From positions 70,814,630-70,878,629 of the forward strand of contig OY292274.1 in the NCBI GenBank assembly GCA_958496175.1: a stretch of 64,000 nt of DNA. Reading direction: 5' to 3'. Within the stretch, counting starts at the first letter, position 1. Every line of letters begins with the position of its first letter. Below the pieces are notes generated by a model that was not told the origin of the DNA, searched no databases, and was given only the letters and a program-made list of their open reading frames with translations. Below, one piece after another: positions 15,401 to 24,269 of the stretch. This DNA comes from Sisyra terminalis. Taxonomy: Eukaryota > Arthropoda > Insecta > Neuroptera > Sisyridae. A program made the position numbers and the translations under genes.

Positions 15401-18400
15401 GTAGTTAGTATCCGCGAATTTTCCCATAATCCTTTTACTGTTTTCATCCGGTAATATTCTTCCATGTTATCCAATGATTTCAATAAACCAAGATTAAAAT
15501 TTCACCCCTAAAAACTAATCCTGCTAATTTCAGCACCGCCACGAATACCGCGAGACATTTCCAACGAGAAAATTCGGGCAACCAAAGGCGACAATCTAAA
15601 TCTGTACTGCAACTACGAGGGAAATCCCACGCCCGACATTGTATGGCTCAAAGGTCTGTCAACAATCCAAGATTTTCGTCTGGCCGACAACAATCGAACG
15701 TTGACCCTCAAAAACGTATCCAACTGGGATGCCGGGAGTTTTTCTTGTTTGGCCATAAACAAAGCGGGAGCGAGCGAAAAAACTTATCACCTTGAAGTTC
15801 AAGGTAAGAAAAGACACAACCAACAACAAAAAAATTTCAAAAAAACTTTTTTTTATTGCAGAACCTCCATATTTCCTAAGTTCCGAACCATTGGTTGTGA
15901 ACAAAACTATCAAGTTACACAGAGGATTTGTGCTACGTTGCGACATTGGTGGCGTACCAAAACCCCACGTGGTTTGGATGAAAGTAAAATACAAACGATG
16001 AAAAAAAAAAAAACGTTCAACTTTAATTGGTTTAAAATTCTAGAATAACGAAAATATTGAAAACCAAATCGACGGCAAATCATTGCTGATCGCCACTGAT
16101 AAAAGTTATCTTCAAGTTTCAAATGCTGCACTCATGGATTCGGGTTTTTATCGCTGCCAAGCCGAAAACTCTGTGGGAATTATTCAAAGAAATTTCAATA
16201 TTTCAATTTTAAGTAAATATTTTCTCAAACACTTTACCTTCAGCCATTTTATGTCTTAGTCTGTAAATATTTTAAAGATAATCTCCATAACTAAAAGCAG
16301 CCAAACAAATTTTCAGTCGGCGCCAAACTATCAAACATTAATTTATCATATAGATAAGAAGCCCTTAAAATTTTAGATACCGGGGAGTGGACAAGTTGGA
16401 GTCAATGGTCGTCCTGCAGTGTGTCCTGTGGCAATGGCGAACGATTTCGATCCAGATCCTGTGACAATGGCGAATTAAATTTGGACAACAATGTAATCAA
16501 CGAGGTGACGTGTACAGGTGCCAGCGTGGAAAAAGAAGCTTGCATGATGGAACCATGTCCAGTTGGGAATTTTTAAAAAAAAAACACAAACATTTTTTAT
16601 TGTCAAAAAAAATTTTTTTGTAGATCAATGGAGGATGGAGTGATTGGCAACATTGGTCCCCATGTTCCGAAACATGTGGACCTGGTGTACGCACCCGAAT
16701 GCGCTACTGCAATCAACCGCAACCCTCATACGATGGACGACCATGTTCTGGCCCGAATTCCCAACAGGAAAGTTGCAATGAGCGACCGTGTCCCGAAAAT
16801 GGAAACTGGTTAGGCTAAGATTTTTCCACTACACTTCCATTGATATTATTTGATTCAAGGATTATTAAATTAGACTATAGACTAAGCTGATTCAAAAAAA
16901 AAAAAATAATAAAGAAAATATTGTTGGGAATGACCAAAAAAAAAATTCTGTGAAAGTTTAAGCTCTTAATATTGTGGAAACACTTTGGAATTTTATAGCT
17001 CACGTTGGTGACAATATTTCGAAATGACCAAGGTATATTCTTGTAGAAAATTGAACGATCTAGAAAAAAGGTCTCGTACAAGTTTTTGATATATTTATTC
17101 CTTCAAAAGTTATTCGAGGTCAAAGTTGAGCTCAAGAGAAATTTTAATGTTTTTTTCAATTTTTTGACGCAACCATCAATTTTATGAGAAAATTCTATAG
17201 GACATTTTTTGTAGAGCACTTTTTATCCTATAACTTATCTCTATGGAAATTTTTGATTTTTTTCACAGGTCCTAAGTTATTTGCATTAAACTGAAAATTC
17301 TCTGAATTATTATAATTTTAACAAAAAAAAAAAGTTTTTTTAATTTTAATTAAGTAACTTAGGACCCCCCTAGAAATGTTTCGTCACAAAACTAAGACCC
17401 CCCCACTGAATATGATAAATTTCAATTAAAAGTGCACAATTTTCTATATATTTAAAAACTCGATACATTTAATATTTACTAAATACGAAATTAATGACTT
17501 TTTATCATGATAAAAGTTGAAAAATAAAAATAGTCGAAAGAAATATTAATTTAAAATTCTTTGACGAACGGTGAACGTCACGTTACCGAAGACCTTCCGC
17601 CCCCGCCCCCTATGTCACATCTTGTCACACTCAGCAAGACCCCTCCCCCCTTGTATGCTAACGTATTTTTTAAACGGCCCCTATCAAAAACGAGTCGATT
17701 TAATTCCTGTCGGTGTTATTTCACACATATGACAACAGTGGAACAACACCGACTTATAATCAATGCGAGAATTATTTTTGTCTATATTTATCAGGTTATT
17801 ATATTCGAGAAATTTTAATATTTTTCAATTTTTTGACGCAATCATCAATTTTATGAGAAAATTGTATAGGACATTTTTTGTAGAGCACTTTTTTTTCTAT
17901 AACTTATCTCTATAAAAGTTTTTGATATTTTTCACAGGTCCTAAGTTATTTAATTAATATTAAAAAAATAATTTTTATGTTAAAATATAATAATTTAGGG
18001 AATTTTCAGTTTAATGCAAATAACTTAGAACCTGTTAAAAATAATAAAAACTTTTATAGAGATAACTTATAGGAAAAAAAGTGCTCTACAAAAAATGTCC
18101 CATAAAATTTTCTCATAAGCTTGATGGTTGCGTCAAAAAATTGGAAAAATATTAAAATTTCTCTTTAGTTCAACTTTGACCTTGAATAACTTTTGAAGGT
18201 ATAAATATATCAAAAACTTGTACGAGGCCTTTTTTGTAGATCGTTCAATTTTCTACAAGAATATACCTTGGTTATTCCGAAATATTGTCATCACCAACGT
18301 GAGCTATAAAATTCCAAAATGCAAGAGAATATTGTTCCGATGTTATTTGAAATGGAAAATCGAAATTTGCGATGAGGCACCTCTTAATATTTATAGCTTA

Positions 18401-21400
18401 AACTTGCACAGGATTTTTTTTTCCCATGCCCAATAATATTTTCGATATAATAAAGAAAAAAAAATCATCATTTTTTTTGAATCAGTCTACTATAGACTAT
18501 AATCGAAGCTCAGTTGAAAAAAAATATGTAAAAAGATATTCCAATCTTGCAACGGACTATGGAAAATGTGGCGCCACCACACGTGTGTCTAGAGTACTAA
18601 CTTTGATAGTTAATAAAAAAGTACATAGTTTTGGTTAGTTAGTATCTTAGACACACTGGTGGCGGCGCCACATTTTGACACATTTCCCATCATGCATTGC
18701 ACGATTGAAATACCTTCTTTTATTAGACCTTAAGTTGAAATATAGTCGTTAAATTAAAAGACATGTGTGGTTAAAATGTTTTTTTTAAATATTTCCACAA
18801 GAAAAACATTATTTTCTTCAAAAAATAAAATTTTGGGAAAAAAAAATAGTACTCGCAGTAGAAAACGGTACAAAGCAAAAAAAGGATAGAATATAAACAT
18901 CTATAAATGATAAAATTCAGATTTCAGCTTTTATTAAATAAGAAGATAATTCCGGTTTTTTTATTTAATATTTTTTAATATTCAAATTAGCTACGTTTCG
19001 TTACGTATGGTAACTTCATCAGGCTTCTTGAATAACGAAAAAAATTTTTTTTTATTTTTTATAATTTTTTCATTTTTTTTGTGATTCAAGAAGCCTGATG
19101 AAGTTACCATACGTAACGAAACGTAGCTAATTTGAATATTAAAAAATTTTAAATAAAAAAACCGGAATTATCTTCTTTTTTTATAAACATCTATACCATA
19201 AAAAATCGATGAATTTTGTTATTCAAAATTAAATTTTGGGAAAAAAAACAGTAAAAAGCAATAGACATAATCATTTTTTTTTTAGGTCCGGATGGACCGA
19301 ATGGGGATTGTGTTCGAAAACGTGCGGAAAAGGAGTACGTGCACGATACCGCAGTTGTGACAATCCTCGACCCACCTACGGCGGTCTAAACTGTAAAGGC
19401 ACATCTGTCGAAGTTACAAATTGCAATGTGCAACCATGTCCAGGTGAATAGAAAAATTTAAATTCTTTAAAAATAACCAAACTAAAATCTTAACTAGTTG
19501 ATGGTGGTTGGACCAATTGGGAACCATGGAGTCCGTGCAGTGCCACTTGCGGCTACGGCACCAAAATGCGTCATCGATTCTGCACAAATCCGACTCCCAT
19601 CTACGGAGGCAAATACTGCAAGGGCGACAATTTAATGGTAAACAAATCGATTAAGTAATTGAAAAAAATGTATATGAACTAATTCTTAGTATCGATTCAA
19701 TTTTAGCCAATTAATGAGAATCGTGAGCTATCTAGTTGTGCACCAAAGTGAGGGGTGTAACCCCTCACTTTGGTGCACAACTAGATAGCTCACGATTCTC
19801 ATTAATTGGCTAGTATTGTCTTAATATCGCTAGTGCAATCAGTACGAAAATTTACGCTTTTCGTATTTTAGATTGACAAATGTTTTATACGATCGTGTAA
19901 AATTAAACAAAAAGCTGCCAAACTTAAAGTTCGAGGTTTGCTGAACGACGAGGACATTCCCGAAAATGTGATCTACGCGAATATATCCAGCGAAGGAGTC
20001 GCCAATTTGATTGAATCAAATTCTAAATCAATGATGAAAAATCAGGTTTTACAAATTAGAAAAAAATTAAAAAATAAATGCCACATAGTGGTTTGCTTTT
20101 AGAAAGGATGGTTCCCGTATTTGACATTTTTGGTGTCACCTGTTTCATGGCAATTGGCCCAGGATGGGGCCAATGACGAGGACGAAGCCGAGTATCACTT
20201 CACCCAAAAATCAAAAATTGCATTTGCAACTGGTAAGTTTTTCAAGTGGTTAAATTGGACGAGAATTCCACTTCTTTCTTTTTTCCTTGTTTTTCCTTTT
20301 TTGTCCAGGCCAAGAACTATATATTGAGCACGTGGGACAAGGAATGGACCAAGACGGAGATTTACAAGTTGAAATTGAAATGCGTGGAGAAGTTCCCATT
20401 GTGCAATCGGACGCCCAAGTATCAATTCAACCATACTATGGTACTTTTTTTTCCTTATGGTGGTTTAAAAGTTTTTAAGTCACTAATCCCATTTTTTTCA
20501 GAAAACTATTTGCAAACCGGTGACCAGGAAATGATGGCTCAAGCCCACAATAAACTTTACATCAACGGAAAACCACTGAAATATTCTTGGAACAATTCAA
20601 TTGAGTACGACCAATCGAAAAATTCCGACAGGTAAAAAGTTTGGACGCTTATATTTTAAATATCCCCTAAAATTATCCAATTTTTTTTTTTTTTTTTGAT
20701 TAAAGAATTTTTATTGAAAAATATTCCATGCAAAATATCGATACGCAATATGATGAAAATCGGAATGAGCTTAAATTTTCGGCATCCAGCTTTGTAAATA
20801 GGCAGAAAATAGAAAATTGTCCTCGGGGATATGTCAAGGACTTTAATTCAAACGTTTGTATTGGTAAGTATGTTAAATAGACTGATTCAAAAAAAAATTA
20901 TGATTTTTTTTCTTAATTATATCGAAAATATTGTTGGGAATGACCAAAAAAAAATCCTATGAAAGTTTAAGCTCTTAATATTTTGGAAACACTTTGGAAT
21001 TTTATAGCTCACGTTGGTGACAATATTTCGAAATAACCAAGATATATTCTTGTAGAAAATTGAATGATCTACAAAAAAGGTCTCTGACAAGTTTTTGATA
21101 TATTTATTCCTTCAAAAGTTATTCGAAGTCAAAGTTGAACTAAAGAGAAATTTTAATATTTTTTCAATTTTTTGAGACTCAACCATCAATTTTATGAGAA
21201 AATTTTAAAGGACATTTTTTGTAGAGCACTGTTTTTTCTATAACTTATCTTTTTAAAAGTTTTTGAAATTTTTCACAGGTCCTTAGTTATTTGCATTAAA
21301 CTGAAAATTCCCTGAATTATTATATTTTTAACATACAATTATTTTTTTAATTTTAATTAAATAACGTAGGACCTGTGAAAAATATCAAAAACTTTTATAT

Positions 21401-24050
21401 AGATAAGTTATAGATAAAAAGTGCTCTACAAAAAATGTCCTATAAAATTTTCTCGTAAAATTGATGGTTGCGTCAAAAAATTGAAAAAATATTAAAATTT
21501 CCTTTTAGTTCAAGTTTGACCTCGAATAACTTTTGAAGGCATAAATATATCAAAAACTTGTTGGAGACCTTTTTTGTAGATCGTTCAATTTTCTACAAGA
21601 ATATACCTTGGTCATTCCGAAATATTGTCGTCACCAACGTGAGCTATAAAATTCCAAAGTGCACGAGAATATTGTTCCCATGTTATTTAACTGGAAAATC
21701 GAAATTTGCGATGCGGCACCTTTTAATATTAATATTAAGAGCAAAAAACTATGAAAGTTTTTTTTTTTTTTGGTCATTCCCAACAATATTTTCGATATAA
21801 TTAAAAAAATAATTATCATTTTTTTTTGAATCGTCTAATGCAAAGGATGTATTATTTATTTATTTATTTTTTTTTGAAAAAAAAAATCCTTGCAGATGTC
21901 AACGAATGTGAATTTTCGGAAACAAATATGTGTCATTCCACTCAAAGTTGCCAAAATTCCCATGGAAGTTACACGTGTACCTGCCAATCTGGATACAAAT
22001 CTATAGGGATTGGAAGTCGTTGTTTAGGTAATTAATCACTGGGGATCACTAAATTTTATTTCCTGAATCAAAAAAATTGTATCAATTTGAGGTCAACCTT
22101 ATAAAAATATTAAAAAAAAAAAAACATTAAAACCGACGAAAAATAGCGAAAACTTTTTTTTCTTTTCAAGAAATCTAAGTTGCTAGGGGCCATCCATAAA
22201 TTACGTCACATGTTAATGGGGGGAGCAGGGTATCACCGTAATGTGACATAGTGTAACAAGGGGAGGGGTAATAGGGGTAATAGTAACAAAATAAAGAAAA
22301 TATTAAGAAAAATGTGTGACGTCACATCACAGGAAGGGGTACTAAAAATTTGACAACCTGTGACAACAAGGATGGGGTGAGAGAGGTTTAAAAGTTCTAA
22401 AATTCGTGTGACGTAATTTATGAATGATTGCCCCTAAAACTAATGAAATTAACAAATTTCAAGTCGGCGCCAAACTAACAAACACACAAATCAATTATTT
22501 CAAGTATTAAAGACTTCCAATTTAGTCATGCAACAAGTGGTTAAATGCAAAACCTACTGTGATACATTAACATTAATTTAGAAGCTCTAATATAAAAATT
22601 CATCAATGAAATATTAATCCCCTACAAAAAAAGCCTATTAAAATCCAATTAACCAATATGGAAAAAAATTTAAATGATGCAAAAAAATTTCCAATAATAC
22701 CTAGAAAAGTATCTAATATTTTTTTCCAAATAATATTAATCCCCTACAAAAAAAAAATCCTTTTAAAACCCAACTAACCAATATGGAAAAAAATGATGCA
22801 AAAAAAATTTCCAATAATACCTAGAAAAATATCAAATATTTTTTTTCCAGATATTAACGAATGTTTAATGGACACCCATCAATGTTCCCACGAATGTGTA
22901 AATCTGCCAGGAACATATCAGTGCAAATGTCCCAAAGGAATGGTCCTATCCACGGATTCGCACACCTGCCAAAAACTTGGTAAATATAATTTTTTGCCAA
23001 ATTAATTAACAAAATTTTTTTTTCCTCGTCAATTTTTAGCGAAACTGATGAAAAGATTCGATAATAATTTCAATGGACTCGACGAAACGTACCATCCACA
23101 TTCTTTCGAGGAATCATTCAAAAATTTTCCATATAGAAAAAGTTGTTCCGAGGGTTATATCAGAGGTCCCAAAGGATGTGAAGGTATCAAATTTATTAAA
23201 TTATTTTTTTTTAAATGATATGAAACTATAATAATTTCAGATTATAACGAATGTGAATTTGAGGAAGAAATTTGTTCGAATAATGAAAGTTGTTTGAATA
23301 CTAAGGGCTCCTACTTCTGTATTCCAACCCCTTGCCCTTACGATTATAAACGAGATACTTCAACCAGGTAAAAGTATATTACATCCCTCTAAAAGAACAA
23401 TGAGAATATCCAAAAAAAAAAAAAAAAAAAAAATAGTTATGAATTTCATAAGGAAAATGTTGACAAGCTGGTGGTGCAGTATGGTGCAGGATTGCACCAT
23501 CAAACTACTAAGCTTGACCGTGAAAATCTAATCAATTAAGTCAATTAAAAAACATATTTTTTTACAGTTCATGTGTTCAATTTTGTAATTCACACACGCT
23601 TTGTTCAGAGGGCGCGGCTGTGGCCCAAAGTGTGAGTTATACAACTCTTTCGATTTCCAAGAAAAATATCACACCACACGAACCTCTATTGCTATTACAA
23701 ATTTATTCAGTCGATGGAAAACCATTACCACAAGCCTCATTCACCCTTGAAGACAGTACTCCAGGTAAATAAATCGCCGAAAATATATTTTTCTAATCTG
23801 ATATCTTATGTCTTTTCAAGGCAATTCTTTTATGGTGATCAATGAGGAAAATAACGGAATATTGTCAACTTTTCGAATTCCAGAAAAGGATCGAGTGCAT
23901 CGGTAACGATTTTCAATCATTCCCACACAATGACAAAGTAAATGATTTATTTTTTTCAGAATTACAATCGTTGGAAATTCGATCGATAAAAAATCGCATA
24001 AACTTCTTTACACAACCAAGTTCATTATTTATTTATATGTTTCTGATTAA
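357..24050 (+). CDS. Hemicentin-like extracellular matrix protein, 3' part (37 exons)
   Basis: This is the C-terminal 1972 residues of a hemicentin-type giant matrix protein. Hemicentins are secreted proteins of basement membranes and cell junctions. I joined 37 exons from 357-429 to 23960-24050 using GT donors and AG acceptors; every intron phase agrees and the summed length (5919 nt) is a multiple of three. Domain order is Ig tail, Ig x13, TSP1 x4, nidogen G2F, EGF-like modules, fibulin-type C-terminus, stop at 24048-24050. TSP1 and G2F between the Ig array and the EGF modules is the vertebrate hemicentin order; as I recall, the C. elegans hemicentin has no TSP1. The start codon, signal peptide and VWA domain expected of the family are not in the window, so the gene is 5' partial. 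Several introns (3629-7270, 7617-9162, 10352-12431, 16809-19285) are swollen by repeats. A generic Ig-superfamily adhesion protein is excluded by G2F plus the fibulin-like end. Family assignment is strong; one-to-one orthology was not tested. Confidence 0.9.
490..9915 (+). CDS. Hemicentin-like: Ig domains 1-6, two exons per domain
   Basis: Twelve exons encode six Ig domains, each split once near the middle. Pairs are Ig1 490-634 and 2695-2816; Ig2 2899-3039 and 3102-3236; Ig3 3304-3448 and 3516-3628; Ig4 7271-7442 and 7522-7616; Ig5 9163-9313 and 9383-9513; Ig6 9574-9714 and 9784-9915. In each pair the first exon carries the B-strand cysteine and the W of the core, and the second carries the D-x-G-x-Y-x-C signature or a close variant (for example G-I-Y-K-C, F-Y-V-C, G-I-Y-R-C). 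Domains usually open with a P-P or x-P-x motif at a phase-1 boundary, so whole domains are symmetrical modules. The mid-domain intron is phase 2 in Ig1, 3, 4 and 5 and phase 1 in Ig2 and Ig6. The introns before Ig4 and Ig5 are filled with repeats. Confidence 0.9.
802..2013. repeat. Long foldback element, family 3 (TAGGGTGGATC ends)
   Basis: About 1.2 kb, nearly all inverted repeat. It starts tagggtggatcaaaaaaatt and ends with the complement (ttttttgacccacacta); matching blocks such as tatacaatgcgcaatacaaa appear in both orientations around a centre near 1370-1420. No ORF. It lies in the intron between the two exons of Ig1. Confidence 0.85.
2534..2626. repeat. Deletion derivative of the family 3 foldback element
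   Basis: Short element keeping only the two ends (tggatcaaaaaa ... ttttttgacccaccctaa), including the ctagcaacccatttttctgt block found at 1952-1971 in the full copy. Confidence 0.7.
3914..4875. repeat. Foldback element, family 1 (GACTGATTC ends)
   Basis: About 1 kb of near-complete inverted repeat. The left arm runs from cactgattcaaaaaaaa, through tatagctcacgttggtgac and ttttttgacgcaaccatcaa, to ttcacaggttctaagttatt; the right arm is its complement. The right tip is lost. Intact copies elsewhere are flanked by TA, suggesting a Tc1/mariner-like target site. It sits in the intron before Ig4. The short ORF at 4000-4185 is a shadow of this repeat. Confidence 0.85.
4970..6950. repeat. Two-kilobase dispersed repeat, copy 1
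   Basis: Starts near the ggggttaggggtgtaagttt block and ends near ctaaccctatatccgat. Two further copies in the same orientation are at about 36740-38755 and 56285-58240. All share a poly-purine block (gcgggggaggggggag), the ggcgcctctcggtgacgga block, and a minus-strand exon-like segment described in the findings. A + strand ORF at 6456-6791 is kept in frame among copies, but its protein resembles nothing I know. It lies in the intron before Ig4. Confidence 0.8.
5917..6022 (-). other. Exon-like segment inside the 2-kb repeat, copy 1 (minus strand)
   Basis: On the minus strand a polypyrimidine acceptor (ttttttttacag) precedes 106 bp that end in a consensus donor (gtaagtcg). Another consensus donor (cat then gtaagtg) lies 420 bp upstream on the minus strand, at 6442. 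Both sites recur at the same spacing in the other two copies. In this copy the reading frame has a stop, so a noncoding or dead exon is more likely than a coding one. Confidence 0.45.
7871..8985 (+). mobile_element. Non-autonomous Helitron-like element
   Basis: Begins TCTATACTAATATATAAA after an A and ends GGGTAACTACTAG before a T: the 5'-TC / CTRR-3' ends and A-T insertion typical of Helitrons. The 5' region (ttacgtctgtctgtaa) is partly repeated at about 8297-8600, giving an internal tandem. An AAT repeat and a cgaaacgcgtcgtaataaag block lie between. No Rep/helicase coding is present. It is in the intron before Ig5. Confidence 0.65.
10230..14621 (+). CDS. Hemicentin-like: Ig domains 7-10, with exons spanning domain boundaries
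   Basis: Exons 10230-10351, 12432-12689, 13849-14117 and 14182-14621 encode four Ig domains with an unusual layout. Exon 12432-12689 holds the end of Ig7 (G-I-Y-E-C) and the start of Ig8 (Y-L-E-C). Exon 13849-14117 holds the end of Ig8 and the start of Ig9. Exon 14182-14621 holds the end of Ig9 and all of Ig10. The phase-1 introns seen at other domain boundaries are missing here, and mid-domain introns are phase 0 for Ig7 and Ig8 and phase 2 for Ig9. Ig9 uses donor gtatgg at 14118, chosen because only that frame joins the next exon. Introns 10352-12431 and 12690-13848 are mostly repeat. Loss of boundary introns, or fusion through a processed copy, is an inference. Confidence 0.88.
10402..12401. 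repeat. Family 1 foldback element, composite copy
   Basis: Bounded by gactgattc at 10402 and gaatcagtg at about 12393-12401, followed by TA. It contains two left-arm segments (about 10440-10840 and 10925-11290), so at least one rearrangement or insertion has occurred, plus a nested 420-bp element at about 11430-11860. It fills the mid-domain intron of Ig7. Confidence 0.75.
11430..11860. repeat. Nested element shared in inverted orientation with 17350-17800
   Basis: Carries gttattccacacatatgacaa-like sequence, cgactcgtttttgatatggg, and G-rich tracts with gacatggggggcgggggcg. The complement of the same blocks is found at about 17350-17800. Both copies sit inside family 1 palindromes in hemicentin introns. 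Confidence 0.7.
12770..13060. repeat. Repeat shared with 54465-54700
   Basis: Carries attgacttatttgcaccg, aatcctccacgtggcaag and a stretch with ttataacgactg-type sequence. Matching blocks occur at 54465-54700, there partly in the opposite orientation. No coding capacity seen. Confidence 0.55.
13122..13797. repeat. Foldback/MITE with GGATCACCGTCAGAA ends
   Basis: Terminal inverted repeats aaggctggatcaccgtcag and ctgacggtgatccaccctt bound about 680 bp without a supported ORF. Inner inverted blocks include tagtaatgcgtcttcttggt and accaagaagacgtgttg. It is in the mid-domain intron of Ig8. Confidence 0.75.
14674..16212 (+). CDS. Hemicentin-like: Ig domains 11-13
   Basis: Ig11 is a single exon (14674-14952) and Ig12 a single exon (15534-15803), each phase 1 at both ends. 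Ig13 is split with a phase-0 intron (15862-15983 and 16044-16212). Core residues are visible: C-T-A-T-G-F-P-A-P and F-Y-Q-C in Ig11, Y-C-N-Y-E-G-N-P and F-S-C in Ig12, R-C-D-I-G-G-V-P and F-Y-R-C in Ig13. A palindromic repeat copy (about 14995-15190) lies in the intron after Ig11. These are the last Ig domains before the thrombospondin repeats. Confidence 0.9.
14995..15190. repeat. Family 2 foldback element, short copy
   Basis: Contains the paired blocks tacgtatttcgattgccaag and cttggcaatcgaaatacgta with the cactccgtaactgctttgtg loop. It is in the intron between Ig11 and Ig12. Confidence 0.75.
16377..19637 (+). CDS. Hemicentin-like: four thrombospondin type 1 repeats
   Basis: Exons 16377-16561, 16624-16808, 19286-19443 and 19498-19637 each encode one TSP1 repeat. 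All carry the W-x-x-W tryptophan motif (W-T-S-W-S-Q-W, W-S-D-W-Q-H-W, W-T-E-W, W-T-N-W-E-P-W), which in this family is often C-mannosylated, and the core C-S-x-(S/T)-C-G that can carry O-fucose. Six cysteines per repeat are seen; the last repeat finishes in the next exon (19872 onward). Vertebrate hemicentin-1 has six such repeats, so the number here is smaller. The intron between repeats 2 and 3 is about 2.5 kb and holds a foldback element with another element nested inside it. Confidence 0.93.
16883..18489. repeat. Family 1 foldback element with nested insertion
   Basis: Runs from agctgattcaaaa near 16883 to gaatcagtc (about 18481-18489) followed by TA. The arms are interrupted near the centre by the 17350-17800 element. 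It lies in the long intron between TSP1 repeats 2 and 3. Confidence 0.75.
17350..17800. repeat. Nested element, inverted copy of 11430-11860
   Basis: Complement of the earlier copy: gtttcgtcacaaaactaaga, ccgcccccgccccctatgtc, then cgacttataatcaatgcgag. Fragments of the same family also occur near 39880-39950 and 40545-40620. Confidence 0.7.
18535..18700. repeat. Small foldback element around TGTGGCGCCACCA
   Basis: Arms atgtggcgccaccacacgtg / actggtggcggcgccacatt and tctagagtactaactttg / ttagttagtatcttaga face each other across about 30 bp. Intron between TSP1 repeats 2 and 3. Confidence 0.65.
18940..19185. repeat. Foldback element, family 6 (ACGTTTCGTTACGTATGG)
   Basis: Two long arms, aagaagataattccggtttt ... 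agctacgtttcgttacgta and the near-exact complement, around an AT-rich spacer. Relatives are at 35495-35845, 53235-53505 and 59893-60045. Confidence 0.8.
19704..19812. repeat. Perfect 109-bp palindrome (53-bp arms, 3-bp loop)
   Basis: The arm tagccaattaatgagaatcg ... gtgaggggt meets its exact complement across the loop gta, in the intron between the fourth TSP1 exon and the next exon. I found no other copy in the window. In RNA it would form a long perfect hairpin. Confidence 0.85.
19872..20863 (+). CDS. Hemicentin-like: nidogen G2F domain
   Basis: Exons 19872-20045, 20103-20232, 20309-20440, 20502-20631 and 20706-20863 encode a G2F beta-barrel domain of the nidogen/hemicentin type. It opens with K-V-R-G-L-L-N, continues through an I-E-H-V-G-Q-G-M-D-x-D-G-D-L block, and has the hemicentin-like N-Y-L-Q-T-G and Y-S-W-N-N-S-I stretches before a cysteine-containing exit (E-N-C-P-R-G-Y) into the EGF region. 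In nidogen this domain binds perlecan and collagen IV; in hemicentin a matrix-binding role is presumed. The first 30 nt of exon 19872-20045 complete the preceding TSP1 repeat. Confidence 0.92.
20880..21835. repeat. Family 1 foldback element, near full-length copy
   Basis: Starts gactgattc at 20880 after TA and ends gaatcgtc at 21835 before TA. The arms are complementary over almost the whole length with a short AT centre near 21330. It is in the intron between G2F and the first EGF exon. The ORFs at 21558-21800 and 21631-21819 belong to it. Confidence 0.85.
21896..24050 (+). CDS. Hemicentin-like: EGF-like modules and fibulin-type C-terminus
   Basis: Exons 21896-22027 and 22851-22979 are calcium-binding EGF modules opening with D-V-N-E-C and D-I-N-E-C. 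Exon 23040-23183 is a low-complexity linker ending in a cysteine pair. Exon 23241-23367 opens with D-Y-N-E-C, a third EGF module that runs into 23568-23764. From there through 23821-23902 and 23960-24050 the sequence is the fibulin-type C-terminal module: hydrophobic beta-rich sequence ending Y-L-Y-V-S-D and a stop, comparable to the V-x-I-F-V-S-E-Y end of vertebrate hemicentins and fibulins. Vertebrate hemicentins have more EGF modules (about eight). The Asp/Asn pattern supports calcium binding. Confidence 0.9.
22183..22436. repeat. MITE with GGGGCCATCCATAAATTACGTCAC ends (shared-type insect MITE)
   Basis: Left end aggggccatccataaattac, right end gtaatttatgaatgattgcc followed by cct, with inner tgtgacgtcacatcac and G-rich tracts. 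No ORF. It is in the intron between the two cbEGF exons. Confidence 0.7.
22600..22845 (+). repeat. Local tandem duplication at an exon's acceptor
   Basis: A unit of about 125 bp containing ccctacaaaaaa, ccaatatggaaaaaa and ttccaataatacctagaaaa occurs twice, the second copy ending in the acceptor of the exon at 22851. The first copy has a matching poly-T tract but no AG-exon after it. Confidence 0.65.
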
Positions 24051-24123
24051 ATGAAGAAAAATAATAGTTTTTACAAATTAATTAGTAAAGTTTTATGTTA
24101 GAATAGTTGTATGCAAGTGCATA

Positions 24124-24142
24124 ATAAAGAAAATGCAATAAA
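24124..24142 (+). terminator. Polyadenylation signals of the hemicentin-like gene
   Basis: Two AATAAA hexamers (24124-24129 and 24137-24142) lie 74-92 nt after the stop codon at 24050 and before the first downstream repeat. Their spacing suits a short 3' UTR. The cleavage site itself cannot be seen. Confidence 0.6.
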
Positions 24143-24269
24143 ATTACTGAAAAACTGAAAAACTACAAATTAAATTTTTCTTTCACTCAATCAACTGAAA
24201 CGAGTCCAAAACCATTGTTTTTTAAGGCCTAGTCAACTTAAATTAGAAATTCAGTTTTCCAAAAAAAAA

